A stretch of 64,000 nt of DNA from Cyathus striatus (lineage: Eukaryota; Basidiomycota; Agaricomycetes; Agaricales; Nidulariaceae). A model generated the notes under the pieces. The model was not told where the DNA came from. It made no database searches and saw nothing but the letters and a program-made list of their open reading frames with translations. A program made the position numbers and the translations under genes. Shown here in pieces: positions 1 to 12,639 of this stretch; positions within the stretch are counted from its first letter, which is position 1, and each line of letters starts with the position of its first letter. The stretch spans positions 4,464,001-4,528,000 of the forward strand of contig JAOVFP010000006.1 in NCBI GenBank assembly GCA_025738555.1, written 5' to 3'.

Positions 1-2
1 GT

Positions 3-977
3 GTGTACTTACAGTGGGCGGCACCAGGCTACATGATGAATATGTCTGGCGATGGTGACGACATTACAAATGATGACGAAAATTTTGGTCATAGGAAAAT
101 CATTGGCCATGAAGTAACGAAGGTTAATGAAATGTACTCAATTGCTAAGAGTGCTCCATTTCCCTCAGTCTCGGTACCTGATATTGTCGATCACTATGGA
201 GCTGCAGACTTCTTGTACTATCTTGAAGATTTTGTTCAGAAGGTTGTCAGACCACATGCATGTGTATCGTTTGATGAGAAGACACCTCTCCCCATCTATA
301 AGCAGTTCACACTCTCGTTACCACCTATACCAGAAGTATCTAATCACCACATGGTGGATGTTATCCATGCAATCCTCCCTCAAGCAGAAAAACTTACTGA
401 AACTGGAGTGAAGGAAGCTACAAATGGGCGGTTTAGCACTGTTCTTATTCGTGCAAAAGAATCTGAAAGAAATTTAGGGCCTCTTAATCGTGAGTTGATA
501 ACATTCATTACTTTAATCAGTTGTTGATTACCTTTACCTTTTATAGGATATCGTGTTGCACAGGTTCGCCTTATTTTTAAGATGCCTGAAGAGCATGGCA
601 GCTATCCACACCCACTTGCATATATCAACCTGTTCAAGCCGTTCCAGGAAAATCCGGTTAGAGATCTTGGCTTGTTTCAGGTTTCACTGTCTACAAACAC
701 CCACGTTCAGCATGCAATCGTGATTCCAATTACTGAAATAGTTCGAAGTTGTCACCTTCTACCAAAGTTCGGCAATGAATTAAGCTCACAGTGGCTATCA
801 CCATATGCACTTCAAAACCGCCACCTTCATTTCTATCTCAATCCTTATATTAGGCACTATGACTTTTATCTCATTCGCTATTTACAGCACTTATATGAGA
901 CGGATAAAGCTGCTCGTAGTCAAGCACTATTAGAGCTTGGCACCCAGCATAGACCGGCTAAAAGAACTAGGAGGTAG
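3..977 (+). pseudogene. 3' part of a Plavaka-like DNA transposase (runs off the left edge)
   Basis: Two exons, 3-489 and 549-977, join in frame across a 59-bp GT-AG intron (donor GTGAGT at 490, acceptor ATAG ending at 548). The reading frame is already open at the left edge, so the N-terminal catalytic part lies outside the window. The joined product has YRVAQVRLIF directly after the junction, then PHPLAYINLFKPF, a segment with RSCHLLPKFG, and a basic C-terminal end (PAKRTRR). The order 'YRVAQVR, HPLAY, R-x-x-HL-x-PKFG, W-x-S' is what I recall from the C-terminal region of Plavaka-type (CACTA-related) transposases of basidiomycetes; the function is otherwise DNA transposition in the nucleus. 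No stop interrupts the visible part. A 179-bp tandem repeat begins about 45 bp after the stop and may be the subterminal repeat of the same element. It could be the end of an intact element or a truncated remnant. Confidence 0.6.
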
Positions 978-1019
978 CGATGTATATTAGATGTATGTAG
1001 CAGATATAGATAGTGTGAC

Positions 1020-2030
1020 TATGTTGTTACAGTCTCACAGCGTGATAAAAGAGAATAAAATATTTACTCACTGATGATAACACTGTTGAAGACAAGAGGT
1101 GAGTACAACATACATACACTTGAATAGATCATGTACCCAGAATTCTGTGGAAGGGTAGACAAGAATAAAGCCTCAGTACAAGAAGGTATCTTCGTAGTAG
1201 GGTAATGTGACGTCATACAGTGCGATGAGAAAAATAAAATATTTACTCACTAGTGAGAACACGGCTGAAGACTCGAAGCAAGTATAACATGCATACACTT
1301 GGGTAGATCATGTACCTCGGGTTTGGTGGAAGGATAGACAAGAATGAAGCCTCAGTACAAGAAGGTATCTTCGTAGTAGGGTAATGTGACGTCATACAGT
1401 GCGATGAGAAAAATAAAATATTTACTCACTAGTGAGAACACGGCTGAAGACTCGAAGCAAGTATAACATGCATACACTTGGGTAGATCATGTACCTCGGG
1501 TTTGGTGGAAGGATAGACAAGAATGAAGCCTCAGCACAAGAAGGTATCTTCATAGTAGGGTAATGTGACGTCATACAGTGCGATGAGAAAAATAAAATAT
1601 TTACTCACTAGTGAGAACATGGCTGAAGACTCGAAGCAAGTATAACATGCATACACTTGGATAGATCATGTACCTCGGGTTTGGTGGAAGGATAGACAAG
1701 AATGAAGCCTCAGTACAAGAAGGTATCTTCGTAGTAGGTTAATGTGACGTCATACAGTGCGATGAGAAAAATAAAATATTTACTCACTAGTGAGAACATG
1801 GCTGAAGACTCGAAGCAAGTATAACATGCATACACTTGGATAGATCGTGTACCTCGGGTTTGGTGGAAGGATAGACAAGAATGAAGCCTCAGTACAAGAA
1901 GGTATCTTCGTAGTAGGTTAATGTGACGTCATACAGTGCGATGAGAAAAATAAAATATTTACTCACTAAGGAGAACACCATTGAAGACATGAAGCAAGCA
2001 CAACATGTATGAAGTGGAGTGGTACATGTA
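1020..2030. repeat. 179-bp tandem repeat, about 5.5 copies
   Basis: The landmark GTGACGTCATACAG recurs at 1207, 1386, 1565, 1744 and 1923, an exact 179-bp period. Inner copies are nearly identical. The first copy (from about 1030) and the last (to about 2030) are diverged, as expected for an array homogenised from the middle. Each unit carries the octamer TGACGTCA. It follows a transposase 3' end closely and may be a subterminal array of that element. Confidence 0.9.
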
Positions 2031-2720
2031 CCCGGAATTCTGATGAACAACCATCAATACACAAGGATGTAGACTCGAGTACGGCGAGAAGCCACGAGAA
2101 ACCCTATTTCTCAAAGGATAGACTAGGATATCACTGTAACATTGTGGTCACACGATGTGAAGATGTAGAAAACTTCAAGTATATTGGGCATCGCTAATTG
2201 CAGCAATACAGTGTATCTATTAACCAACTAAGAATATACTAAACGGAGGTGTGTGAGTAGCAAATAGGCAAACGTCTGGGAAGGCAAGGCCTATGAGAAG
2301 GCAGCTCGTGCAACCGGGACGAATCAGTGGGACCCATAGAGAGGCTGGGCCTATGCGCTTGTACAATGGTAACAAATAGGAAGGCCAGGGCGAAGAGTGT
2401 ACTCCAGGATAACCAGAGTACACAAACGTACAGAAAGGCCAGGGTGAAGGGAAGCGTACTTTGGGATTACCAGAGTACTACACAAACACACAGAAAGGCC
2501 AGGCCTACAAGGGCAACCGGGAACATGGCAAACACACTCTAATGCTAGCGCAAAGGCAGCGTGCGAGTGAGGATATACCCTGGACGTAGAGCCATCTCAA
2601 AGCCTATAGAAATGCAACACATAGCGGCTGCACCGGACAGTCCAGAGTACGATGGCCTTGAAGACCCATAGGAAGTAAAGTGGTGCACGATCCCTCCATC
2701 AGCACTAGTTTCAAAGTTTG
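2031..2720. other. Non-coding stretch with a short degenerate AAGGCCAGG repeat
   Basis: From about 2340 to 2520 the motif AAGGCCAGG recurs several times, each after a CACA-rich stretch (for example ACAGAAAGGCCAGG). Open frames here are short and not recognisable. No gene is called. Confidence 0.5.
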
Positions 2721-5700
2721 GAAAGATCAGCAGACATACCTACTCACATTGAATATCAGGCTCAATCTAACGCTTAATCCATCACAATAATAACGAACGT
2801 TGGTGGAGGGAGGTGGGGTCGAGTGGCTAAACAGCATAAGTAAGCTTTTGATAACAAAGGAAGGAGGTGGGAACTTACATAGAACTCGCAAATCTGATAG
2901 CAGCAACGTTGCCTGGGTAGAATTGGCAGTGCAAAACGGCTGACAGTGAGTATAGACCATAAAACATTGAGTGCTGCAGACATGGAGGCATTAGTCCCAC
3001 CAAAGCCAGAGGATACAAAGGAGATACACCTTCTCCCATACATGCATACAATAAGACCGCTCACTTGATGTTGAGTGGTGTGTAGCACGTTTAACACTGA
3101 TATTCTAGGCCTGTGAATGTCTGTGAGAATAAAAAGGAATAAGGGAGGAAATACTTACAGAAATTCGAAAATATACCTAACAATTTTGAGCATGCATCGG
3201 AGCAGGGTTTGAAATAGGTGGGGAGTGGTAGCAAGAGGAGGGGGTAGAGGGCGAAAAAATGCACAGACCACCTGGTGACCTAGTCACACGTTGTCAATTT
3301 TGTCACCTGTCACTCATCCATAAGTAATATGTGTAGTTATACATTGTGTACCCAGTGATGTATGTAGTGATACAAATTTCAAAGACAGTATGTGTAGAGT
3401 TCATAGGTACAGCATTAAATATATAATATATGTTAGTCTACCTACATTCAGTTGGTGGTTACCCAGCTACATGTCGTCCCTATAGATCCACACAGCCGCG
3501 TGCCAAGTCAGTGTCGGCTATCTAAACTCATGTGCAGGTATGTTACCGCATCAGTGTTTCCTGATGCACTTGAGTGTCACATTGGTTACCTTCCTAATCG
3601 GGTAATCAGCTGATGTGGCAGTGCCAGCTGCTCATATCAATTTCATTTATGTTGGCCTCTCAGGTTGGTTTACTGCTTCTGCATGAACTCCTGACCATTG
3701 GGGTACTCATTCTCATTCCATTCTTTCTTCCTTTCCCCACTTCTTGTGCTCTCCCTCTCTGTCTTGCTGGCTTATTGTTTCATTGTCTTATTGTCATCAT
3801 CACTACTCAGGCTCGCAGGTCTTGTGTCTTTGATCTCATGTCTCAGAGTCTGGCTTAAGGTCTTGGTAAGTCTGTGTCTCATCTGGATCCATACTTTGTA
3901 ACTCATGCTCATTTGTCATAGTCATATAGTCACTTCTGGGCATTGGAATATGCAAGTTTAGGCTACAATGTCATTTGTAAAAGGTAAAGTATTATGTATT
4001 TATTTGTTTAAAGGGTGTAAAAACCAGTAATGAGGTGGAGTCATGTTTTAATAGGTGTATTTGTTTTTATTCCCTTGGTGTTTTATGGGAGGCGGCACGG
4101 GAACTCAGCCCCTCCCCACTGTTTCCTCACTCTACATGTTCAGTACTGGTGTCTCGAAGTCGAGACATAAGGAAATTTAATGTATGGTACAGAGTTGGAA
4201 CTTGGGTCTTGGGAGGATATTGGTGAGCATGATGGTGACGGCAATGGGCTAGGTGCCAAGTGACAGTGCCCCCACCTGATAAATCACACCTTCATCTTCA
4301 TCACATTAGCGCTTCAGACCAGCTGCAGTGTTAACTCAGAAGATAAATCCATTCCATTTGTTTTCAGCTTGTACTTGTTTTCCTGAACTGTTCTTTTATT
4401 TCTCATATTCCAGCTCTCTGAGCTCCGGGGAGAATAAACTCCAGGCTACTTGGTAGAATAAATGAACTCAAGTCAAACCTATTCCTGTCACCATCACCAC
4501 CAGATCAGCTCACAGTGGCATCCTCTCCCTCCCATCATGTCCCTCCAACTCCCCTCCAAAAGTACAAATACTATTCCTCCAAAACATCAGGAAATACCTA
4601 ACATAAATGATTAGGAGAAATAACCACAGTAAAGCATATATAAGTAAATGAATAGCAATTTAAAGGCAATTAAAGCAAAATTAAGCAAAATTAAGGTCTA
4701 TAAGTTGTTTTAGGCAAATTAGGATTGGCCCCCCTCTTATTTCGACTTTGATTCACCTAATTTTACCTTATTTCAGCTTATTCCACCATATTTCAACATA
4801 TTTTCAAGAATAAGCATTATTAAAGAATGCTTTAGCATTGAATTAATTGGTTATCTGACATGTTATTTCATAAATAAACAATAGAAATCATTAACATTGA
4901 ATGTACTATGAGATAACTATGTACTGACTAACATAACTAAGACAACCCTTCAATAACCAATATAACATGTGCACTCTCAATCATAAAACATGTAACATAC
5001 CTTATACACCAGGTACACCACATCATAGGTCTATAAATGTGACATGAGTGCTAGTTGTCACTTGTGAAGCAAGGAAATGGAAAAGAGGAGAGGTACTTAC
5101 ATACCCAGCAACATATGTTGAACTTCAGAAGAAAGACAAGAAAGGTGAGCAAAAAGTTTGAGGTAACAAGGTAAAGTAGGACATGGTCTGAGGGAACAAG
5201 TATGTTAAAGAGGGTGCTGGCAGAAAGCAGCCAAAACTGTCTGGGCACATTCTGTTTCAGGAAGGGCAGGCAGAGTCCAAGTCAATGTACACAGATTCTC
5301 AATGTGGTTCCAGACATGGCCCCACTGGCAGAGGTGGAGTCAGCCACAGCAGCAGAGGCAGAGGAGTGGGCTTTGAGGATAAGAATGGAAGTCGATGCAA
5401 GCAGAGGATGAACATGGGCTTCTACATGTCATAAAGGGGAAGAGAGCAGAGGAGCAGAGGAGCAGAAGGGCAAGAGGGGCAAGAGGATGACAGAGGAATG
5501 GAGGCAAGAATTGACAGCAGTAAGATTTGGTGAAGTTGAATTCAGGCCCTGAAGAGCTATGCTGACATGTTGACACATTGACGACAATGTGGCAAATTCA
5601 ACATGTCACATGACCAGATTAGACCAGTGTGAATGGAGTTTGAAATGGCAAATGAAATCCTGACTCCTCAGGTCAACTCATCACTCCCCAGGTGATGTGT

Positions 5701-6160
5701 TGACACATTGACAAGTTCAATTGGCATTAAGTACTCACTCTTTATATCTCTCTCCATAAATTATGTATGTAAATTACAGAATTTAACTAACAACTACTAC
5801 AACCTGGTGACAACCTACTTAGAAGTAGTATAGATAATACTTTCCATAAAAACCATGTACTTGATGAAATTCAAAGATATGATTTGCACATAACACTAAT
5901 GGTGGTCAAATTAAGTTGAACATAATACATTTTAGGGATGTATTAGTATTCCCTTTACTTAGAAACCCTTATCCTGTCCTAACCCAATACTTTATTATCT
6001 TAATATTTTCACATTAGCTCAAATAAGCTAAATTTAGTACATATTTAGTACATATTAGATACAGTGCACCTTATATTAACTTAAATACACTAATAATCTC
6101 TAAGTTTGACCTGTATGTGTCACTCCCACACATGTCTCAACTGACTCTCATATAAGTATT
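2721..6160. other. Gene-poor, AT-rich, CpG-poor spacer
   Basis: Only short open frames without recognisable protein features are present. There is a pyrimidine-rich stretch at about 3710-3800 and a perfect small inverted repeat, TGTCTCGA-AG-TCGAGACA, at 4150-4167. I see no RNA gene and no conserved coding exon. Confidence 0.5.
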
Positions 6161-6262
6161 GATAGTCTCACCTGACTCTCATCTGACTGTCATTTGACTC
6201 TCAACTGAGTCTCAAGAGTCAACTGAGAGTCTCATTAGAGTCAGTTGAGAGTCAGTTGTAAC
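6160..6262. repeat. Inverted cluster of an ACTCTCAACTG-type repeat
   Basis: Units such as GACTCTCAACTG lie on the left and the reverse complement CAGTTGAGAGTC on the right, so the block can fold. The same motif returns at 7120-7260. There is no coding potential. Confidence 0.6.
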
Positions 6263-6329
6263 CTGAAATTAGTATTGGGCTTAGCTTGGATTCTTACCTG
6301 ACTCTTACCTGACTCTCACCTAACTCTAT

Positions 6330-6870
6330 GTGTGACATATTGGAAAATGTTGGAAAAAGTGTGACATGTGTGACAAGCGTGGGAAAAACGTGACATGTTG
6401 GAAAACTGTCACATATCATAACCATCACACTTGCCACACTTTTTCCAACATGTCACACTTTTCCCACGCGTGTCACGCTTGTCACACTTTTTCCAACATT
6501 TTTCAATATGTAACACTTTTCCCAACATTTTCCAACATGTCACACATGGAGTTGTATCACACAAGTCACACTTTTCCCAAAAGCGTGACATGCTGGGAAA
6601 AGTGTGACTTGTAACATGTTGGAAAAGCGTGACTTGTGTGACATGTTGAATAGGTGTGTCACACAAGTCACTATGTGATATACTGGAAAAAGTGTGACAA
6701 GCGTGACAATACATGAAAAGTGTGATAAGTGTGATGGCTATGATACTGTGACAGCGTGTCACACATGTCACGCTTTCCAACATGTCACACTTGTTTTCCG
6801 ATATATCACGCTTTTTTGAACATGTCACGCTTTTCCAACATGTCACACATGTCACAATGTGTGACATGTG
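6330..6870. repeat. Cluster of GTGTGACATGTTGGAAAA-type repeats in alternating orientation
   Basis: About 20-bp units built from GTGTGACA and TGTTGGAAAA occur in one orientation (about 6330-6420), then inverted (CACTTTTCCAACATGTCACAC-like, 6425-6560), then again forward and again inverted. The block is therefore a set of nested palindromes. Open frames on both strands here are repeat artefacts rich in Cys, His and Thr. Confidence 0.75.
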
Positions 6871-7119
6871 TGAGGACTGTAGTAAACTATAGTCTAGGTA
6901 AGTGTTATAACTGTGGGAAACTATAGTGATCAGGTGGAATCTATATGGAGTCTATTTTACACCAATAACTCATACAAATTTAATTGATAATCAGATGATA
7001 GTCAGGTGAAATTGTATCAATCAACTCTCAGATTACTATCTGATACCAGATTGAATAAGAGTAAGCTAATAGTAAGGTGACAGTAAGGTGAGACTAGCAA
7101 TTACTCTATTTTGTATGTA

Positions 7120-7262
7120 ATTATAATCTGACTATCAACTGACTCTCACCTGACTCTCAAAACTCTCACCTGAGTCTCATCTTACTATCAATTTACTCTC
7201 TGATACTATCAACTGACTCTCAACTGACTCTCTGATAGTCAGTTGAAACATGTGGCTCATTG
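7120..7262. repeat. Second cluster of the ACTCTCAACTG motif
   Basis: Repeats of CAACTGACTCTC and CACCTGACTCTC fill the interval, close relatives of the 6160-6262 cluster. A few inverted copies (GATAGTCAGTTGA) occur near the right end. Confidence 0.6.
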
Positions 7263-7789
7263 ACAAGTTCTCAGTTTGACTAACTTTAACTAAATCCAGC
7301 TAACTTTACTAATTTAGCTAGTGGAGAATTTGCTGATGAACACCACCCCTGGAACAGTAACAGCTATAGCACATGTATATTTCCTACCTTGCAACAGGCC
7401 AGTGAGCTTGACCTTGAAAGATGTTTAAGCCTACAGCACTGGAGTTGCATGTGAGCAGCTAGAAGATAGAGCTTTTGCTAGGGTGTAGTGGCATGTCTCT
7501 GTCTCCAGCTAGAGGAAAGGCACCTAGTCCTATCAGGATGCACTCATCACCTGGTTCAATCATGCATTCAGTCATGTCAATGTGCCACCTGGGCTGAGTA
7601 CAATGTCACCATTTCCAATCTGGTCATCTACACTGAAGTACTGATATTGGAATGTTTTGTTGCATACTGGATGCTGATGCTTTTGGAGGAAGTACTTATG
7701 AGTTTCTCTGAGAGTTCTAAGAATGCATTGAGGGAGGGTATGGGAGTAAGAGAGTAAGCATGATTAATCTGTCTGGGGATCTTTGAATC

Positions 7790-8110
7790 ATGGTATATTC
7801 TTCTCATTGCTTTCCCTATCCCTTCATCATTATCATGTTTTTGTTCTATTTTACTATGTTATACCTCTTCATTCTTGCCCCCATTTCCCTCTTCTTTCTC
7901 GTCCTCATCCTCTTCCTTCTTTATTGTCCTTTCCTTTCTAATTTTCTCTTCTTTCTACCCTCCATTTCACTCACACTAACAAAACGACTCCCAGACATCA
8001 TAGGCTGTATCATGCAAGTATCATGTTACACACCTCAGGGATGGATTCAAGCTAGCTTGGTGGGATACGATTTCAAGTGGGTCTGCATCTGTGGGGGAGG
8101 GGGAATGGAC
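7790..8110. repeat. Dispersed repeat with pyrimidine-rich left part, copy 1
   Basis: A pyrimidine-rich stretch is followed by ACTCCCAGACATCATAGGCTGTA and CACCTC-containing sequence; a related arrangement occurs at 13200-13570 (ACTCCCAGGAATCATAGG). The long hydrophobic open frame here comes from the pyrimidine tract and is not taken as a gene. Confidence 0.45.
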
Positions 8111-8454
8111 AGTCACAAGTTGTGTATAATTAGGTTGTCATTTGAAAGATTCACGTTTTTATTCCTGTTATTGCTTTTGTTCTTCTGCCCTTCATGTATC
8201 ATACTTCATTTCAACTCATTCACTTTGTTCTCTCTTCCAGGTGATCTCATCCAAGTTCTACTTGCATTGTTTTGTGTTCTTTTGCTGGCTGTAGAGTATT
8301 GGAGTTCATTAATTGCTTATTTCAGATTCTGTGAAATTGTTCAGGTTGCTCCATGTCATGGAGAAAGCCAAACTGACAGTGTTGATTTGGTGTTCAACTT
8401 CTGCAGGTGTGTTTACGAAGGACATTGTTAATGCTATAATGTGTGGTAATGTCT

Positions 8455-8640
8455 AAGCTACTTTGTACAGTAGAGTCCAGGTGAACCCCAGGTAATGTTT
8501 CAACTACTTAGTACAGGTAGAGTTCAGGTAGAGTCCAGGTAGAGTCCAGATGAACCCCAGGTAATGTCTCAACTACTTAGTACAGGTAGAGTCCAGCTGG
8601 AGTCCAGTAGAGTCCACCTGAAGTCCACCTGATCTCATGG
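8455..8640. repeat. Short repeats of a GTAGAGTCCAGGTGAACC motif
   Basis: Units of about 65-70 bp contain GTAGAGTCCAGGTGAACCCC and CTCAACTACTTAGTACAG. The AGTCCAGGTG core is the same motif that builds the clusters at 13.6-14.1 kb and 23.1-23.4 kb. Confidence 0.65.
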
Positions 8641-8654
8641 GGCAGTGCAATGTA

Positions 8655-8790
8655 CTGGAGATTTGTATCATTGCTGTTCCAGTTTCAGTTCCAGTTGGTG
8701 TTCCAGAGGAAGAGTCATATGGGAAGAGAATGGGTGATTTAGGCAGGAAGGATGAAAGTGGGTGGTGGTGAGAGTTGGGAGGAGGGCAGA
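8655..8790 (-). pseudogene. Decayed relic of exon 1 of the MLKL-like/kinase gene
   Basis: On the minus strand the translation reads PILFPYDSSSGTPTG and then QISSTLH, matching PILSPRDSSSSSSSAGTPT and RISSPLN in exon 1 of the intact gene at 36.66-41.62 kb. The DNA alignment is clear, for example GATGAAAGTGGGTGGTGGTG here and GATGAAAGTGGTGGTG there. CpG sites in the intact gene are mostly TG or CA here. Only this small exon fragment is left and no function is expected. Confidence 0.6.
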
Positions 8791-8959
8791 TGTCACTAGC
8801 ACTGAGTATGGTGAGGATGGTGTTTGCCATTTGGTGGTGTTCTGCTAGAGCTTTGAACATATTGATTCAGCTCTCTGGCCGTCTCTCTCCAGCCCAGTTC
8901 AATCCCAGCTTGAAGTTCTTACTCTCAATGCATGACAGGCCTGCAATGGTGTTATGTGT

Positions 8960-10620
8960 CATGCCTCATCAAATGTTATGCTATCCAGCAACTTCTGGTA
9001 AGTATGTTTTGGTACAGAGTCTGGATCGCCTGGGATCATCACATAAGTGTAATCACTGCTTATCACCTTCACCATGTGTATTTTTGTTGTCAATGAGTGG
9101 CTAGATCTTAGACCTTCTTCTTTGACCACATATGACTTACGCATGCTCTCTAGACGCACAGAACCAACCACTCCATCTACTATAGTTTTGTTATTAAAAA
9201 AGTACAACCTTGCACCCAGATATTTTATTCCCTGGACCCAGCTTGAACTTACAAAATCCAAAAAAGGGCAGTCAAACCTCCAGCATGACAGCTCAATGAC
9301 TGTCCATGCCAAGCTCATACTGCTGCTTCACCTGAACTTTTCTCTTTCCAGTCTAATTTCACCCTCCATCAGGCTATAATAATTGCATAGCACAGTTTCT
9401 ACACCAAGAAGATTACTGTTCTTCATGTTACATGGCATCTGAAGCAAAGAGCATTTTAGCATGTACCCAGGGAAGGTGAAGTCTTGGTGGGACTGACTTG
9501 GCATGTACTGTTATGTTCCTTGTTCATGATTCCATGAGTGATCAGAGGAATAGGTGAACCATGGTAGTATTGATGTATACTAGTCAGATTGGCATGCACA
9601 GTTATATGCATGACTGCACCTCTCCTTCGATGACAATGCCCTGGCCCACACATCTTATGGAGATTCACAAGGAGAGCTGCTTAGATGCTACCTTCACCCT
9701 GTAACATCAATAGTTCACTAGTGGATACAAATTGGGACAGATGGCTCCTGAGGTATGTTTTACCTGATGATGTTGAATGTTCTGACCTTGTGGATAGCCA
9801 TGCATTCATCCATTAGCACACAATGATTGCAAAGCTCACTATCTCGTCAGTCATCTGCCACTGTGCCATCACTCCCTCTCTCTTCAGCTTTGTGTAACAC
9901 ATTGGAGCACATTGACCAGATGAACAACAGCTCTGGACAGAATAGTCACATTACCCTCATGTGCCTATATCATCCCCCTCTACCAGCTGCTACCTATGCA
10001 CCCTCACCACTTCTCTCACTCAGACATTGCATGACTTCATGCATGTAGATCTATCATCAGAATCCCCAAATCAGAGACCTGACCTACTTACATTGATCTG
10101 AGCCATGCTCAACAAGTCTTTGTTGCTCACAGGATGAGAAGGTACAGTGAAGGCAGTGTACCAGATACAGTGAGAGCCGAGTGACTTGTTGGAATATGAA
10201 AGATGTGTGGGGCTTTACCATGCAGGGGAGGATGCAGTTGAGGACAGCTGCAGTGATGGGGATGAAGGATGAAGATAAACACCATGAACATGATCATGGG
10301 TCTTCACTCATGCTACAACAGGCAACTTCAAATATACCATGTACCATCTCAGATAATTTTACTGTTCACTTGTTCAAGCTTCTGGGTTATGTTCATTGAC
10401 AAAGAGTGGAATTCAGGTGGATGGACTTCAAGTTCCTTATTTGTGGTGAAGTCAGACCCACAAAAACCTACATCTATATCATTGATGCATCATAGACTCA
10501 ACACTAATGCCAACAGCTATTACAGTGTTCCTCAAAAACTTGCTGAGGCTGTGCTACTTTACTTGCATTTGTTATTTTTCCACATTACCTGGCAGTGCAG
10601 CTGACAACTATCAACTATCA
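8960..10620. pseudogene. CpG-depleted relic of the block that lies upstream of the NLR genes
   Basis: The sequence aligns collinearly with the reverse complement of about 59950-58640 (upstream of NLR-B), and its first part (9000-9720) with 32690-33300 (upstream of NLR-A). Landmarks are CAGAATCCCCAAAT and GAAGGATGAAGATAA (shared with the 58.6-59.0 kb block), and CATGGTAGTAT plus TCAGAGGAATAGGTGAA (shared with the 33.1 kb block). At positions where the right-hand copies have CG, this copy usually has TG or CA. Whether the ancestral block coded for a protein is unclear, since no frame is conserved in all three copies. Confidence 0.65.
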
Positions 10621-10741
10621 CAGTTGCAATGCAAATGTGACTGAGCTCCCTATGTTTGAGTGGTGTCAGCCAATTTATTCACCATTTGCCCTAGAAATAT
10701 GAGTGCTAGCAATCATATTATCCAGGCAAAATTGAGTGCTG

Positions 10742-11350
10742 TTTTTATAAGGCATATTGAGTGAATGTAATGTAATAGTGATCATTGGCACTCATTTAGT
10801 TATTATACTTCATTATTGGGCTGTAATATTATTGAATAAAGTGGCACTCAAAAGTGATCATTTGAAGAATATTAGGTGGTGATCATTGGCACTCATTTTA
10901 TTATTATATCTGATAACTAGACTATTGTGTTAGCTGAATATGGGGGCACTCAAAAGTGATCATTTGGAGAATATTAGGTGGCAATCATTGACACTCATTT
11001 AATTAGTATACTTGATTACCAGGCTATTGTATTAGTTGAATATGAGGGCACTCAAAAGTGATTATTTCAGGAATACTATGAGGCAATCATTGGCACTCAT
11101 TTATATATTACTTGTGATTACTAGGCTATTATATTACTATAATATGGAGGCACTCAAAAGTGATCATTTGAGAAATATTATGAGGCAATCATTGGCACTC
11201 ATTTATGCATTACTTGTGATTACTAGGCTATTGTATTAGTTGAATATGGGGGCACTCAAAAGTGATCATTTTAAGAATATTAGATAGTGATCATTTGCAC
11301 TCATTTCAATACTGATTATATTACTTTTAAAATGATGTGGCACTCAAATG
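10742..11350. repeat. 102-bp tandem repeat, about 6 copies
   Basis: GCACTCAAAAGTGAT recurs at 10844, 10946, 11048, 11150 and 11252, an exact 102-bp period. Each unit has two TGATCATT-type palindromic sites (GTGATCATTTG and GATCATTGGCACTC). There is no coding potential beyond repeat artefacts. Confidence 0.9.
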
Positions 11351-11354
11351 TATG

Positions 11355-11640
11355 CTATTTGTGACAATTGTGACACGTGTCACGCATTTCCCGCGCATTA
11401 CATTTGTCACGCCTTCACACGCGTCACAATTGTCACATCATTCTTAATGTGTTTGTCACGCTTTAACATGTTTGTCACACTTTAATGTATTTGTTATGCT
11501 TTGGAAGCACATCATATGTCACATTTGTCACATTTTGTACGAGCGTCACACATGTCACATGTGTCACATTTATGAGGAGTGTTATATATTTCAAGCACAC
11601 CATGCTTGCATGTGTGCCATGATTGTGGCATGTTGATGAT
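11355..11640. repeat. GTGTCACGC / TTTGTCACAC motif cluster
   Basis: Repeated TTTGTCACGC, TTTGTCACAC and ACACGTGTCACGC units are seen. This is the same short motif family as at 6.3-6.9, 12.6-12.9 and 17.1-18.5 kb. Confidence 0.6.
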
Positions 11641-12639
11641 TCCAACAGGTCTGTAATGAAAATATTTCTATAATTTTCACAAATAATGAATCAGAAAACC
11701 CTGAGCCCATTGCTTAGTAATGTAATTCAGCCTCTTGCATTAATGACTCTGCATTGATGATTCTGCGATGGCTGTCAGTCAATGATTCTGACCCTTTTGA
11801 CAGATAGAGTCTGATGCTGTCAATAACAATACTGCTCATGACTATGAAGAAATAATAGTAAGTTTTTTTAGGCAAGAGAAAAGAAAAGGCAAAGTGGCCT
11901 TCAGTGCATACCAAACTAAAGAATAGAAAAATAAGTAAGTAATGGCTACTGCACAAGAAAATGTATTGAAGTACAGGAGGTGGTTTTCATATGTATGAAA
12001 ACATACTGATACTAAAAGAGCTATATCACATATGTTAGAGAAGTGAAACACATTTGACAGTGTAGAAGTGTCATGTAATCATATAGAGTAAGCATATATG
12101 TGACTCAATAAGGTGTGTTGGAGATATAAGAATAATCAATGGTTGATACAAGAATCATAACCATCTAATGACTGAGACTTGTAAATTTGATGTGATGTGG
12201 AATCACATAGATTCACCATTCTTTCTTATTTGTTATCCATGTGTACTACAGTTCTTTGAAAGTCTCATTATCTCTCATATTCAGACAAAATATTCATTAT
12301 AGTTTTTACTTTGTCATTTCATTATATCTCTAGATGTGGTTAAAAACATCTCATACTATCCCATTCTCAAATATCTCATGCTCTGTCAATAGTGCTAAGA
12401 TTCCAATTGCATAAACACTCTACATCTTTCATTCTAGTTTCTTATTCCCACCACAATTCCATAACACTCTGATTGTCATTTTCCATGTTAAGTCTTCCAA
12501 TTATACAAGTACATATTTTTTCCTCTGCATTTATAATTTACTCTGTACCCATTAGATACTTACTCCACTTCCATGACAATTTGAATAGTTGTAGAGATAG
12601 ATAAATCTCATCTGATTGAAAAGTGTGATATTTGCTAAA
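11641..12639. other. Gene-poor AT-rich spacer
   Basis: Open frames are short and hydrophobic without recognisable domains. I see no RNA gene or ordered repeat. Confidence 0.4.

Noticed and set aside
1020..2030. CRISPR-like appearance of regular repeats here and at 10.7-11.4 kb
   Set aside because: Whole units are repeated without unique spacers, and the DNA is clearly from a spliceosomal eukaryote.
6366..6867. Cys/His-rich open frames
   Set aside because: Produced by the TGTCACA/TGTGACA repeat; not a zinc-finger gene.
7790..8431. 213-codon hydrophobic frame
   Set aside because: Its hydrophobic residues come from a CT-rich tract that is part of a dispersed repeat; no conserved membrane protein is recognised.
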